Assembly: GCF_002760615.1 (NCBI RefSeq)
Contig: NZ_AWWI01000079.1
Coordinates: forward strand, 1 to 62,232
From: Puniceibacterium antarcticum
GTDB lineage: Bacteria > Pseudomonadota > Alphaproteobacteria > Rhodobacterales > Rhodobacteraceae
Reading direction: 5' to 3'
Length of the DNA stretch: 62,232 nucleotides
How positions within the stretch are numbered: the stretch's first letter is position 1; every line of letters begins with the position of its first letter. Positions 55,127 to 62,232 of the stretch are shown in pieces. The translations under genes were made by a program, and so were the position numbers. The notes under the pieces were generated by a model. The model was not told the DNA's origin and searched no databases. It was given only the letters and a program-made list of their open reading frames with translations.

Positions 55127-56164
55127 TCATTCGATTTTGACGTTCAGAAACGTGCCGACTGTGTCGTTCCAGGTGGTCGTGCACTCTGCCCCGCAGCGTT
55201 CGGCAAAGGCCGGCAGGATCACCGCCTTCAGCGCCTCGGCCCGCAGCGCCTCATCCTCGGGCGTCAGCGGGACAAGCGTCATGCCCGCAGGTTCGCCCGC
55301 CGGACAGGGACCGGTGGTGTTGCAGGCAATGCCGGTTTCCGTCTCGGTTGCGGCAAGTTCAAAGACACCATCCTCAAGCCCCTTGAGCTTTTCCTCCAGC
55401 AGCGTCTGCACCGATGCGTCCAGCCCGTTCCACCAGTCGAGATTCGCAAGATGCGCGGCCAGACCAAAGGTCACCGGCATGGGCGAAATGAACTTGGCCG
55501 ATTCATACCACTTGGCCTTGTAGCCCGACAGCGCACCGGTGATGGCGCAGTCCACCACGCCGCTCGCCAGTGCAGGCTGTACCTCGGCAAAGGCAATGCT
55601 CATGGGCGAGCCGCCAAGGAAATCCACAAAGGCCTGCTGCGATGCACCAGAGGCGCGGACCTTGCGGCCTTTCAGATCAGCGATGAATGTGAATTCATCG
55701 CGGCAATAGATCACCTGCGCCTGATAGGTGCCATAGCCCAGCAATTTGATATTGTGCTGCTTTTCCAGGAAATCGGCATAGGTCGGGCGGAAGGCATCTG
55801 CCACCTCGTGCAACTGCGCCACCGAACCGACCAGACCGACCAGATCCGTCGCCTCGTTCATCGGCACCTCGCCCGAATTATAGGCCAGCACCGTGGTCGC
55901 CATCTGCAACGTGCCGTTGGACACCAAGCGGAAGATTTCGCCGCCCTTGAAGCCCAGCTCGGTAAAGGGTTTCACCTGCACCGTGATCTTGCCGCCCGAG
56001 GTCTCGGGGATTTCCGTGGTCCAGAACGGCAGTTCCTTGTCGGTATACATCGACAGCGTGCCGATAGAGCCTACGACGTTGAATTGAGTCTCTGGCATGT
56101 CCTGCGCGAGGGCCGGCAGCGCCAGTGTGGCGGCGACCAGCGGGGCGATCAGTCTGTGGATCAT
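55127..56164 (-). CDS. TRAP transporter solute-binding protein (DctP family)
   Basis: A 345-residue periplasmic receptor with a Sec signal (LIAPLVAATLALPALAQ). It shows VQVKPFTELGFKGGEIFRL, the ligand-carboxylate arginine in LKGRKVRASGASQQAFVD and GVVDCAITGALSG. It belongs to a different subgroup from the first DctP and the C-terminal 80 residues contain two cysteine pairs. It is downstream of the two membrane components; order here is Q, M, P. The substrate is unknown, probably an organic acid. Confidence 0.92.
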   Translation of the reverse strand: MIHRLIAPLVAATLALPALAQDMPETQFNVVGSIGTLSMYTDKELPFWTTEIPETSGGKITVQVKPFTELGFKGGEIFRLVSNGTLQMATTVLAYNSGEVPMNEATDLVGLVGSVAQLHEVADAFRPTYADFLEKQHNIKLLGYGTYQAQVIYCRDEFTFIADLKGRKVRASGASQQAFVDFLGGSPMSIAFAEVQPALASGVVDCAITGALSGYKAKWYESAKFISPMPVTFGLAAHLANLDWWNGLDASVQTLLEEKLKGLEDGVFELAATETETGIACNTTGPCPAGEPAGMTLVPLTPEDEALRAEALKAVILPAFAERCGAECTTTWNDTVGTFLNVKIE

Positions 56165-56191
56165 TTTGTCTCTCCTGTTGGCATCGGCGGT

Positions 56192-57499
56192 TTATCCGCC
56201 TGTCTTTGGGTTGAGGATTGTCGGCAGCCATAGCGCGAGCTGCGGAAACAGGATCAGCAGGCCGATCATCGCCAGCATGGCGATCAGGAAGGGCGCCGAT
56301 CCCTTGAACAGATCGCTGAAGGCGCCGCCACCGGTGCGCACGGCCTGCACGACATAAAGGTTCATGCCCACGGGCGGGGTGATCAGCGCCGCCTCGATCA
56401 GGATCACAAACACCACGCCCCACCAGACCGGCGAATAGCCTAGGCCGACAATGACCGGCACGATGATCGGTGTTGTCGCGATCATCATGCTCAGCGTCTC
56501 CATGAAACAGCCCAGCAGCAGGTAAAAGACGACGATGGCAAACAGCATACCCAGCGGCGGCCAGCCCAGCGACAGAACCGCATCGGTGATGGCGGACACC
56601 AGACCGATCGAGACCATGACGAAATTGAGGAAAAAGGCGGAGATGACGATCAGCATGATCATGCAGGTGGTCCTGACCGTGCCCTCAAAGGCGGCCAGCA
56701 TCACCGGCAGGGTCAGCGCGCCGTTCAGCGCCACCAGCGCCACGGTAGCCATCAGACCCAGCGCTGCTGCCTCGGTCGGCGTCGCGACACCGGCGTATAT
56801 CGACCCGACGACAACACAGAACAGGCCCAGCGGCGGGATAAGGTGTTTCAGCCCCTTCAGGCGTTCGGGCCAGAGCGAGGCATACGGCAACTCATGCCCG
56901 CCCCATGCGGGCCGCCACAGCACCAGCGCCAGCACGATACCGGAAAACAGCGCCGCCAGAACAAAACCCGGGATGAACCCGGCCGCATAAAGGTCGGCGA
57001 CCGAGGTGTCCGTCAGCACCGCATAGATGATCATGTTGATCGACGGTGGGATCAGAATGCCCAGCGTGCCGCCCGCCGCGATGGACCCCAGGAACAAAGG
57101 GCGGTTGTAGCCACCCTTGTCCATGTTCGGGATCGCCACCGTGCCGATGGTGGCGGCCGTGGCCAAAGAGCTGCCAGAGGTCGCCGCGAACACCGCAGAG
57201 GCGGCGATATTGGTGTGCATCAGCCGCCCCGGCACGCGCGCAAACCATGGCGTGAGCGCGGTGAACAGCTTTTCGCTGATGCCGGAGCGGTGCATCAGCT
57301 CGCCCATCATGATGAACATCGGGGCGGCAATCAGGATAAAGTCATTCGACGAATTCCACGCAAGCTCCCCCGCCGCCCCGGTCATCGGGAAAAACGCATA
57401 GTTTTCCGACAGCACATAGCCGGTCAGCGCCAGCACCGCCGCCACCGGTAGGCTGAGCGCGAGGCAGATCAGCAGCATCAGGAACGCGGTCAGGATCAT
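56192..57499 (-). CDS. TRAP transporter large permease (DctM family)
   Basis: A 435-residue twelve-helix permease. Landmarks include SSNDFILIAAPMFIMMGELMHRSG, AATSGSSLATAATIGTVAIP and TPPVGMNLYVVQAVRTG (family signature). It overlaps the small-permease stop by 4 bp (ATGA) and precedes the binding protein by 27 bp. Confidence 0.94.
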   Translation of the reverse strand: MILTAFLMLLICLALSLPVAAVLALTGYVLSENYAFFPMTGAAGELAWNSSNDFILIAAPMFIMMGELMHRSGISEKLFTALTPWFARVPGRLMHTNIAASAVFAATSGSSLATAATIGTVAIPNMDKGGYNRPLFLGSIAAGGTLGILIPPSINMIIYAVLTDTSVADLYAAGFIPGFVLAALFSGIVLALVLWRPAWGGHELPYASLWPERLKGLKHLIPPLGLFCVVVGSIYAGVATPTEAAALGLMATVALVALNGALTLPVMLAAFEGTVRTTCMIMLIVISAFFLNFVMVSIGLVSAITDAVLSLGWPPLGMLFAIVVFYLLLGCFMETLSMMIATTPIIVPVIVGLGYSPVWWGVVFVILIEAALITPPVGMNLYVVQAVRTGGGAFSDLFKGSAPFLIAMLAMIGLLILFPQLALWLPTILNPKTGG

Positions 57500-58074
57500 G
57501 TCTGATCTTTCTGCGCCTTAAGGCCGCTCTGGCTGATCTCTTGCTGGACATCCGCTGACCCGATCCGCGCTTCGAAGCCGGGCCGATCGTGCCAGATCAG
57601 GCTGCGAATGGCCTGCAGCGGCGCCAGCACGGCGACAATCGCGAACCAGACAAGGCCCAGCCACCAGATCCCCTGCGGGATCACCATGGGCACCTGCAGC
57701 TGAGAGATACTTTTTGCGTTCATCGCCACCGACTGCGCCACCGTTCCATAGGCGAACCACGCCAGTGCCAACGCCACAACTGCCAGAACCGATGCCGCGA
57801 GCAGGTCAAAAGCGGCGCGCAGCGCAAACGGCAGTTTTGCGGTCAGGAAATCAACGCGGATGTTCGCCTTGGTCGTGACGGTAAAGGCAAGGCCGAGGCC
57901 GATGCAGGCGGCCAGCGCGTATCCCGAAACCTCGAAGCTTTCCACAAGGCCGCGGTTGATCAGCAGCCGCGCAATCACATCAATGGTGATCGGCAGTGCG
58001 CAACCGAACAGGATGATCGCCCCGGCGATCCAGGCCAGAATGCGCGAGATCCGTTGTGGCAGCGGTTCGTTCAG
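57496..58074 (-). CDS. TRAP transporter small permease (DctQ family), atypical CTG start
   Basis: Four hydrophobic helices are visible: ILAWIAGAIILFGCALPITI, YALAACIGLGLAFTV, AAFDLLAASVLAVVALALAW and IWWLGLVWFAIVAVLAPL. No ATG, GTG or TTG lies in frame before the first helix; the first ordinary start (GTG 57978) would remove it. CTG at 58074 is offered because GGGAGG lies seven bases upstream and gives a normal-length N-terminus (LNEPLPQRIS). Alternatively the native start was lost when the adjacent hyuA remnant was deleted up to this point. Confidence 0.7.
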   Translation of the reverse strand: MNEPLPQRISRILAWIAGAIILFGCALPITIDVIARLLINRGLVESFEVSGYALAACIGLGLAFTVTTKANIRVDFLTAKLPFALRAAFDLLAASVLAVVALALAWFAYGTVAQSVAMNAKSISQLQVPMVIPQGIWWLGLVWFAIVAVLAPLQAIRSLIWHDRPGFEARIGSADVQQEISQSGLKAQKDQT

Positions 58075-58154
58075 CGGCTGACCTCCCGGAGTGCAGATGC
58101 TTTGACACGATCAAGGCACGGGCGGATTTGTTTGTCCAGCAGGAGGGTCGGCCC

Positions 58155-58877
58155 GAAGCATCGACAACAGCGATGAAGCCGCCACCCGCACCGATCGTGT
58201 GCATCTCGACAATGGGCACGCGCACCAGCGGGCCGTCAATCTCGCCCCGTGTATCCACGGTGCGCGCGCCATCAGCCACCAAGGCCAAGTTATTGCTGGT
58301 GCCGCCCATATCCACGCCGACCACGTCGGGCTGGCCGAGCGCGCCTGTCAGACGTGCCGCCGCCAGTACCCCCCCCTGAAGGCCCCGACAGCAGCAGCTT
58401 GACGGGCGCGCGCACCGCGATGTCTGGGCTGATGGCGGCGCCATTGGGCTGGATGAGATAGAGCGGGGCCGTGATACCCGCATCCGCCCACCATTTGCGC
58501 AGGGAGCGCACAGACCGGTCGATCACCGGCACCAGCAGAGCGTTGAGAACTGTTGTGGCCGTGCGTTCGAATGCGCGGATCTCGGTCGACACTTCGTGCG
58601 AGCAGGACACCGGCATGTCGGGGCATCGGCCGCGCAGCAGGGCGCGGATCGCGATTTCATGCACGGGGTTGGCTTAGGCGTTCAGCAGAAAAATGGCACT
58701 GGCCGCAACGCCGCTGTCAGCCACCTGTCCAATCATAAGCTCCAGCGCGGCATCGTCCAATGGCCGCACCTCCTCGCCCTCTGCCCACGCGCGATGCAAT
58801 GCACAGGGCTGCACCGCCCGCGACATAATCCGCCCCGCAGTGAGAAGAGGCTTGCGATCCTGCCGCTTCGTTGCCAT
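58155..58877 (-). pseudogene. Broken hydantoinase/oxoprolinase A (hyuA-like) remnant
   Basis: Three segments on the minus strand match consecutive parts of HyuA-type ATPases: RPLDDAALELMIGQ...FLLNA, ANPVHEIAIRALL...GPSGG and VLAAARLTGALGQ...GAGGGFIAVVDASG. Lesions: an in-frame TAA at 58674-58676 exactly where the family has a tyrosine (LLNxYANP); a +1 frameshift in a run of eight G (58369-58376), where seven would restore the frame; loss of the C-terminal half at about 58155; and a short N-terminus. It is nonfunctional. Confidence 0.85.
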
Positions 58878-59049
58878 GTGGCCCGCACCACCCCTACTGA
58901 AATACCCCTAATGCGACCCGGAATGATCGCAGCTGTTGCGCCACAAACCATGCAGAAACTGCAGGGCTCCTATGTGTAGTGCCCTGTTGCGACAATCTCG
59001 AAACTGTTTATCTTCGCTGCACTGCAGCATGAACCGACGGATACGCGCG

Positions 59050-60228
59050 ATGTACGAAGAACGGCAGGTCCGCTGGACCATAATTTCTATGGCGATGGGC
59101 GCATTTGCGATCGGCGTTTCGGAATTTGCGGCCATGGGGCTGCTGCCCTATTACGCCATGGACCTTGGTGTAACCGAACCCGTCGCAGGACATGCGATCA
59201 GCGGCTATGCGCTGGGGGTTGTGATCGGCGCGCCCGTGCTGGCGGTTCTGGGCGCACGTGTGCCGCGCAAGACCATGCTGGCCTGCCTCATCGGCTTTTT
59301 CGCCTTTGCCAACTTTCTGGCCGCGCTGATGCCGTCGATGATGGCGCTGACAGCGACGCGGGTTCTGGCCGGGCTTCCCCATGGCGCATACCTGGGCATC
59401 GCCATGTTGTTCGCCGCTGATCTGCTGCCCAAGGGGCGTCGTGCCGCCGGGGTCGCACAAGTCATGCTGGGTCTGACCCTGGCCAACGTTGTGGGCGTGC
59501 CGACAGCGGGCGCCATTGGGCAGCTGCTGGGCTGGCGCAGCCTGTTCATCATCGTGACCGGCATCGCCCTGCTATCACTCGTCATGATCCTGAAGAACGC
59601 GCCGTTCGAGCATGCAGATGACACCGCCAGCCCACTGCGGGAATTGGGCGCGCTGAAGAACCGTGCCGTCTGGCTGACCCTGCTGGTCGGTGCAGTCGGC
59701 TTTGGCGGAGTTTTTGCAGTCTACTCCTTCCTGTCGGCGGCCATGCTGGCGACGACGCAGGCGCCGTCCTGGGCGATTCCGATGGCTCTGTCCGCCTTTG
59801 GCGTCGGCGCGACCTTCGGCAACATGGTCGCAGGCAAGCTTGCCTCCTGGTCACGCTTTGGGGGGGCGCTTGTGCTGCTGGGCGGGATGGCAGTGGTCCC
59901 ATTGCTCTACACGCTGGTGATGGGGAACTGGCCGCTCATGGTGGCCTCTATGCTGCTGCTGGGCATGACCGCCGGTCTGGTCATCCCGCTGCAGATGCGG
60001 CTGATGGATGTGGCAGGCGATGCACAGACACTTGCGGCGGTGCTGAACCACGCGGCGTTCAACTTTGCCAATGCCATGGGGCCCTATCTGGCCGGTCTGG
60101 CCCTGTCCGCAGGCTACGGCTGGGGATCGACCGGGATCGTTGGCGCGACACTGGCCTGTGGCGGCATTCTGGTGCTGGGCCTGGCCTTCGCCGATTCTCG
60201 CCGCACGCCCCGCACCGTCTGCGCCTGA
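59050..60228 (+). CDS. MFS transporter, DHA1-type drug/sugar efflux family
   Basis: A 392-residue inner-membrane protein with twelve predicted helices. The first loop carries LGARVPRKTMLACLIG, a variant of the MFS A motif, and an AraJ-like core follows (ATRVLAGLPHGAYLGIAM). It belongs to the arabinose-efflux/multidrug group; substrate unknown. ATG 59050 is preferred over ATG 59029, as neither has a strong ribosome site but this one starts closer to the first helix. No regulator is adjacent. Confidence 0.88.
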   Translation: MYEERQVRWTIISMAMGAFAIGVSEFAAMGLLPYYAMDLGVTEPVAGHAISGYALGVVIGAPVLAVLGARVPRKTMLACLIGFFAFANFLAALMPSMMALTATRVLAGLPHGAYLGIAMLFAADLLPKGRRAAGVAQVMLGLTLANVVGVPTAGAIGQLLGWRSLFIIVTGIALLSLVMILKNAPFEHADDTASPLRELGALKNRAVWLTLLVGAVGFGGVFAVYSFLSAAMLATTQAPSWAIPMALSAFGVGATFGNMVAGKLASWSRFGGALVLLGGMAVVPLLYTLVMGNWPLMVASMLLLGMTAGLVIPLQMRLMDVAGDAQTLAAVLNHAAFNFANAMGPYLAGLALSAGYGWGSTGIVGATLACGGILVLGLAFADSRRTPRTVCA

Positions 60229-60466
60229 CGCAAGACCAGCCCGGCGTCCTGAAACAGAAATATCATCGGACTCGGGCCGCACCGCTGCTCAAATCAGACT
60301 GGCATCTTGTCACATTTTGCACCCCAAGAGCCAGATCAGAGGCATTGTTGCGCAGATCCTGTCGGGCTTTCATCCGGTAGATCTCGCTTGGCAGCTGCAG
60401 TGGATGATCAAGACCATTTCTGACATTCTTAAAACGTGCATCACATCGGAACCTCTAAGAGGTCGG
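60229..60466. other. Intergenic region between the MFS gene and the PRMT-like gene
   Basis: These 238 bp separate two convergent genes. No gene or terminator is clear. A GGCATTGTTGCG stretch near 60341 looks faintly like the terminal repeat of some insertion sequences, but no transposase is attached, so it is not called. Confidence 0.35.
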
Positions 60467-61672
60467 CTAGAGGATTGCTCGCCTTCGCGTGATGCCATGT
60501 CGAGTTGGAAAAAAGGCACGATCAGAGCAGTTCGCGGGGAAATCCGGGCCATCCCACGCAAGGTCGTCTTGATCGGAGCAAGCGGGCAACTTGTGCGCTG
60601 ACAAGCTAAACTGAGACGCGTCATGATGCGCTCTTATCCTCAGAAGATCTCCGGGCTCCGCAGGTATCGGACGATCCAGCAGGAAGGCCGTTCGCCCCCA
60701 ATGGCCATCGGAATGCAGGTCGTTCGTCAACTGAATGCCCGGTGCAAGGTTCATTTCGAAAAAGACGAAAACCGCGTGGATAGTACCTCTGCCAGAACAT
60801 TCTAGGTCCTCTGTCCTGCGCGCCACTCTTGTGTCAGGTCGCACAAAATCAAACTGGAACAGGTCCGTTGCAGACCCCAACGGCCTTAGCCCGAAGGTTG
60901 CGAAATCGTTCGGCGTGATCTGCGCAACAGTGGCGAAGTGATGAAATGCAGACAGATCAAAGCCCTCTGCCTTCTGTGGGCGCCAGAGGTTGAGGAGCTT
61001 GTCGCTTTCCACCAACTGAGCCATCAATGCGCCTCGTTCAGGGATGGCTCGCGCATGAGGCTTGGCCAGCTTTCGCATTGCATGCTCAAGCGTTGCGAGT
61101 GCGCCCTCTCCCAGCAAAAGGGTATCGACAATCTCGGAAATCACGACATCCGCCGGTTCAGGAAGGTCCACACCGACGACAAGGTTGTGCGACATCTTCG
61201 GGATGACCGTAATGCGATCAGCGAGCCCGTTCGCTTCGATGACCCGCACGGCAGCCTGAGCGATCAGGGGCTGCTGTTCGCAGGTGTAAACATGTTTCGC
61301 ACCGGCGCGCGCCGCCAGCATCGCCGTGAGGCCAGCACCGCAGCCAATGTCGAGCACGACATCACCAGGCCTGACTTTCGCGCTGATGGCCGCAGCATAG
61401 GCACGATTGCGGACTTTGTCCGCAAGCATCGGAAAATGCCACCGGGGCACGAACATCTGGTAAAGTCGCTCCAGCAGGATCTGCGCTTCGTGATGATGGG
61501 GGTCATTGACCAAAGCCTGCGAAAGAAGCTCTGCCGTGCGCAGACCACCATCTGTCAGAGGTTCACGTTTTGCGCATTGTACAAGGCGCTCTGCGTCTTG
61601 CACGCCCTTACAATCAACCCGCTGAAAAAAATCATGTTCTTTATGAAGGGTCAGCGCAAGATCATTTGCCAC
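60467..61672 (-). CDS. PRMT7/PRMT9-like protein arginine methyltransferase
   Basis: A 401-residue SAM methyltransferase. Residues 25-75 look like TPR helices. The core has VPRWHFPMLADKVRN (75-89), motif I VLDIGCGAGLTAM (107-119), acidic Glu132, and the double-E loop SEIVDTLLLGEGALATLEHA with Glu180 and Glu189, typical of PRMT catalysis and closest in wording to PRMT7/9. The C-terminal part would be the beta-barrel. Translation starts at GTG 61672 behind GAGGA; an in-frame stop lies just upstream. The gene flanks an IS remnant, suggesting transfer. Substrate unknown. Confidence 0.78.
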   Translation of the reverse strand: MANDLALTLHKEHDFFQRVDCKGVQDAERLVQCAKREPLTDGGLRTAELLSQALVNDPHHHEAQILLERLYQMFVPRWHFPMLADKVRNRAYAAAISAKVRPGDVVLDIGCGAGLTAMLAARAGAKHVYTCEQQPLIAQAAVRVIEANGLADRITVIPKMSHNLVVGVDLPEPADVVISEIVDTLLLGEGALATLEHAMRKLAKPHARAIPERGALMAQLVESDKLLNLWRPQKAEGFDLSAFHHFATVAQITPNDFATFGLRPLGSATDLFQFDFVRPDTRVARRTEDLECSGRGTIHAVFVFFEMNLAPGIQLTNDLHSDGHWGRTAFLLDRPIPAEPGDLLRIRAHHDASQFSLSAHKLPACSDQDDLAWDGPDFPANCSDRAFFPTRHGITRRRAIL

Positions 61673-61858
61673 GTTTCATTCATCCTCATTCTAAGGAATT
61701 GCGTTGGACCGGAGTACCCGTTGAGCGAATAAAATATGGTAAATGGAGGTTCAGTTTGTGCGCTGCGTGTCCCTTAAGGCCGAGGGCATGACATCGTCGC
61801 CGCCGGATTCCGGTAATTTTCTTCTCTTGTCATCATGGCCCAGAGGCCACGCGCCATC

Positions 61859-61895
61859 CATTGCCCGGCAACACATGCTTGCATGTGTGAGAGGG
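61859..61895. repeat. Hairpin mini-element, copy A
   Basis: A 37-bp insertion after CCATC: left end CATTGCCCGGCA, a perfect hairpin ACACATGC-TT-GCATGTGT, and right end GAGAGGG. It interrupts the IS110 transposase at the codon pair where AAC-AAG-ATG-GCG would read through. Confidence 0.7.
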
Positions 61896-62048
61896 ATGTT
61901 GGCCAGCGCAATCGCGGCAACCATGCGTGGCTTGCGGGTCAGCAGGCGCTTCAGCCAGCCATTTTTTGGGGTGTCGAACCGCTCGACAGCCTGAAGGACT
62001 GCCATGGCTCCAGAGACCAGGAGGGTGCGTATGTCACGCTGTCCCATC

Positions 62049-62089
62049 CGTTGCCCGGCAGGGTCATGCGCAGCATGGTCCCGAGAGGG
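62049..62089. repeat. Hairpin mini-element, copy B
   Basis: A 41-bp insertion after CCATC: left end CGTTGCCCGGCA, hairpin GGGTCATGC-GCA-GCATGGTCCC, right end GAGAGGG. It shares its two ends and the CATGC/GCATG stem core with copy A, but the outer stem bases differ with compensating changes. Confidence 0.7.
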
Positions 62090-62232
62090 TTCGAGGTCTT
62101 CCCGAGACTGGCCTTGCCACCCGTCGAGTGCTGCTTGGGCACGAGCTCAAGCGTCATGCCAAAGGCGTGCGTATCGCACGACGCATTGATCATCTGGGTG
62201 CGCTGGCCGACGAACATCTGCCGCGTGCGAAA

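Larger units (their letters stand above)
61774..62232 (-). mobile_element. Decayed IS110-family transposase remnant
   Basis: Read on the minus strand, fragments match the IS110 transposase: VGQRTQMINA, LVPKQHSTGGKASLGKTS, MGQRDIRTLLVSGAM...LTRKPRMVAAIALAN and RGLWAMMTREENYRNP with a TAA stop at 61774-61776. The central catalytic part is missing between the first two fragments (replaced by about 30 bp with two short hairpins), and two hairpin mini-elements split the later fragments. It cannot encode a working enzyme. The element continues beyond the window edge. Confidence 0.85.

Noticed and set aside
60335-60380. GGCATTGTTGCG stretch resembling an IS terminal repeat
   Set aside because: No partner repeat or transposase fragment can be found nearby, so chance similarity is likely.

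Overview
The window reads as a high-GC alphaproteobacterial chromosome segment from the Rhodobacteraceae (Roseobacter-type marine lineage). This rests on gene content and protein style: two TRAP transport systems, a DctBD-controlled dicarboxylate TRAP locus, a plcP-btaA-btaB lipid-remodelling operon, minCDE, a short cobalamin cluster, a PqiABC-type MCE locus with a split PqiA, and a SoxR site driving a small DUF1127 protein. The genus cannot be fixed from the sequence alone. Gene density is high, operons are tight (many ATGA or TGATG junctions), and most of the window looks like core chromosome. The two edges carry insertion-sequence remains: an IS66-type right end at 1-61 and a decayed IS110-type transposase at 61774-62232.

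Layout. 1-1450: IS66 end, two tRNA-Val genes (anticodons UAC and CAC) flanking soxR and a SoxR-box-driven DUF1127 gene. 1450-9120: lon with a textbook sigma-32 promoter, an OYE-family ene-reductase, tgt behind a phased 11-bp repeat array, a flavin reductase, and a RimB-RimK fusion. 9350-12615: UbiG-like methyltransferase, sufT, a hexapeptide acetyltransferase, a sufA-type carrier and tpiA. 12760-19400: dctPQM plus dctBD; DctD lacks the Walker A lysine and the GAFTGA loop, and twin palindromes lie upstream of dctP. 19450-27700: cytochrome P450, a YhaN/YhaO-like SMC/nuclease pair, an Orn/Lys/Arg decarboxylase and a CHAP lipoprotein.

27770-30475: btaB, btaA and plcP, predicted to swap phospholipids for betaine lipid under phosphate stress. 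30690-33425: a C45 acyltransferase, a PHB-depolymerase-type esterase and an RHH regulator. 33655-35575: minCDE behind a 24-bp palindrome. 35760-38605: cobU, cobQ and a BtuF-like binding protein. 38819-41134: tex, followed by a terminator and a 92-bp imperfect palindrome. 41319-48998: cytosine deaminase coupled to a BMP-type nucleoside/base ABC importer, with a 29-bp operator-like palindrome between it and a divergent gamma-glutamyltransferase. 49154-54947: PQQ-type sugar dehydrogenase and the pqiA-pqiA-pqiB-pqiC locus.

55127-62232: a second TRAP system whose DctQ has no canonical start codon, abutting a triply broken hyuA remnant; an MFS transporter; a protein resembling eukaryotic PRMT7/PRMT9 arginine methyltransferases; and the IS110 remnant, which is interrupted by two related ~40-bp hairpin mini-elements inserted after the same pentamer CCATC. 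This right-hand 4 kb is the most accessory-looking part and holds the most unusual signals.
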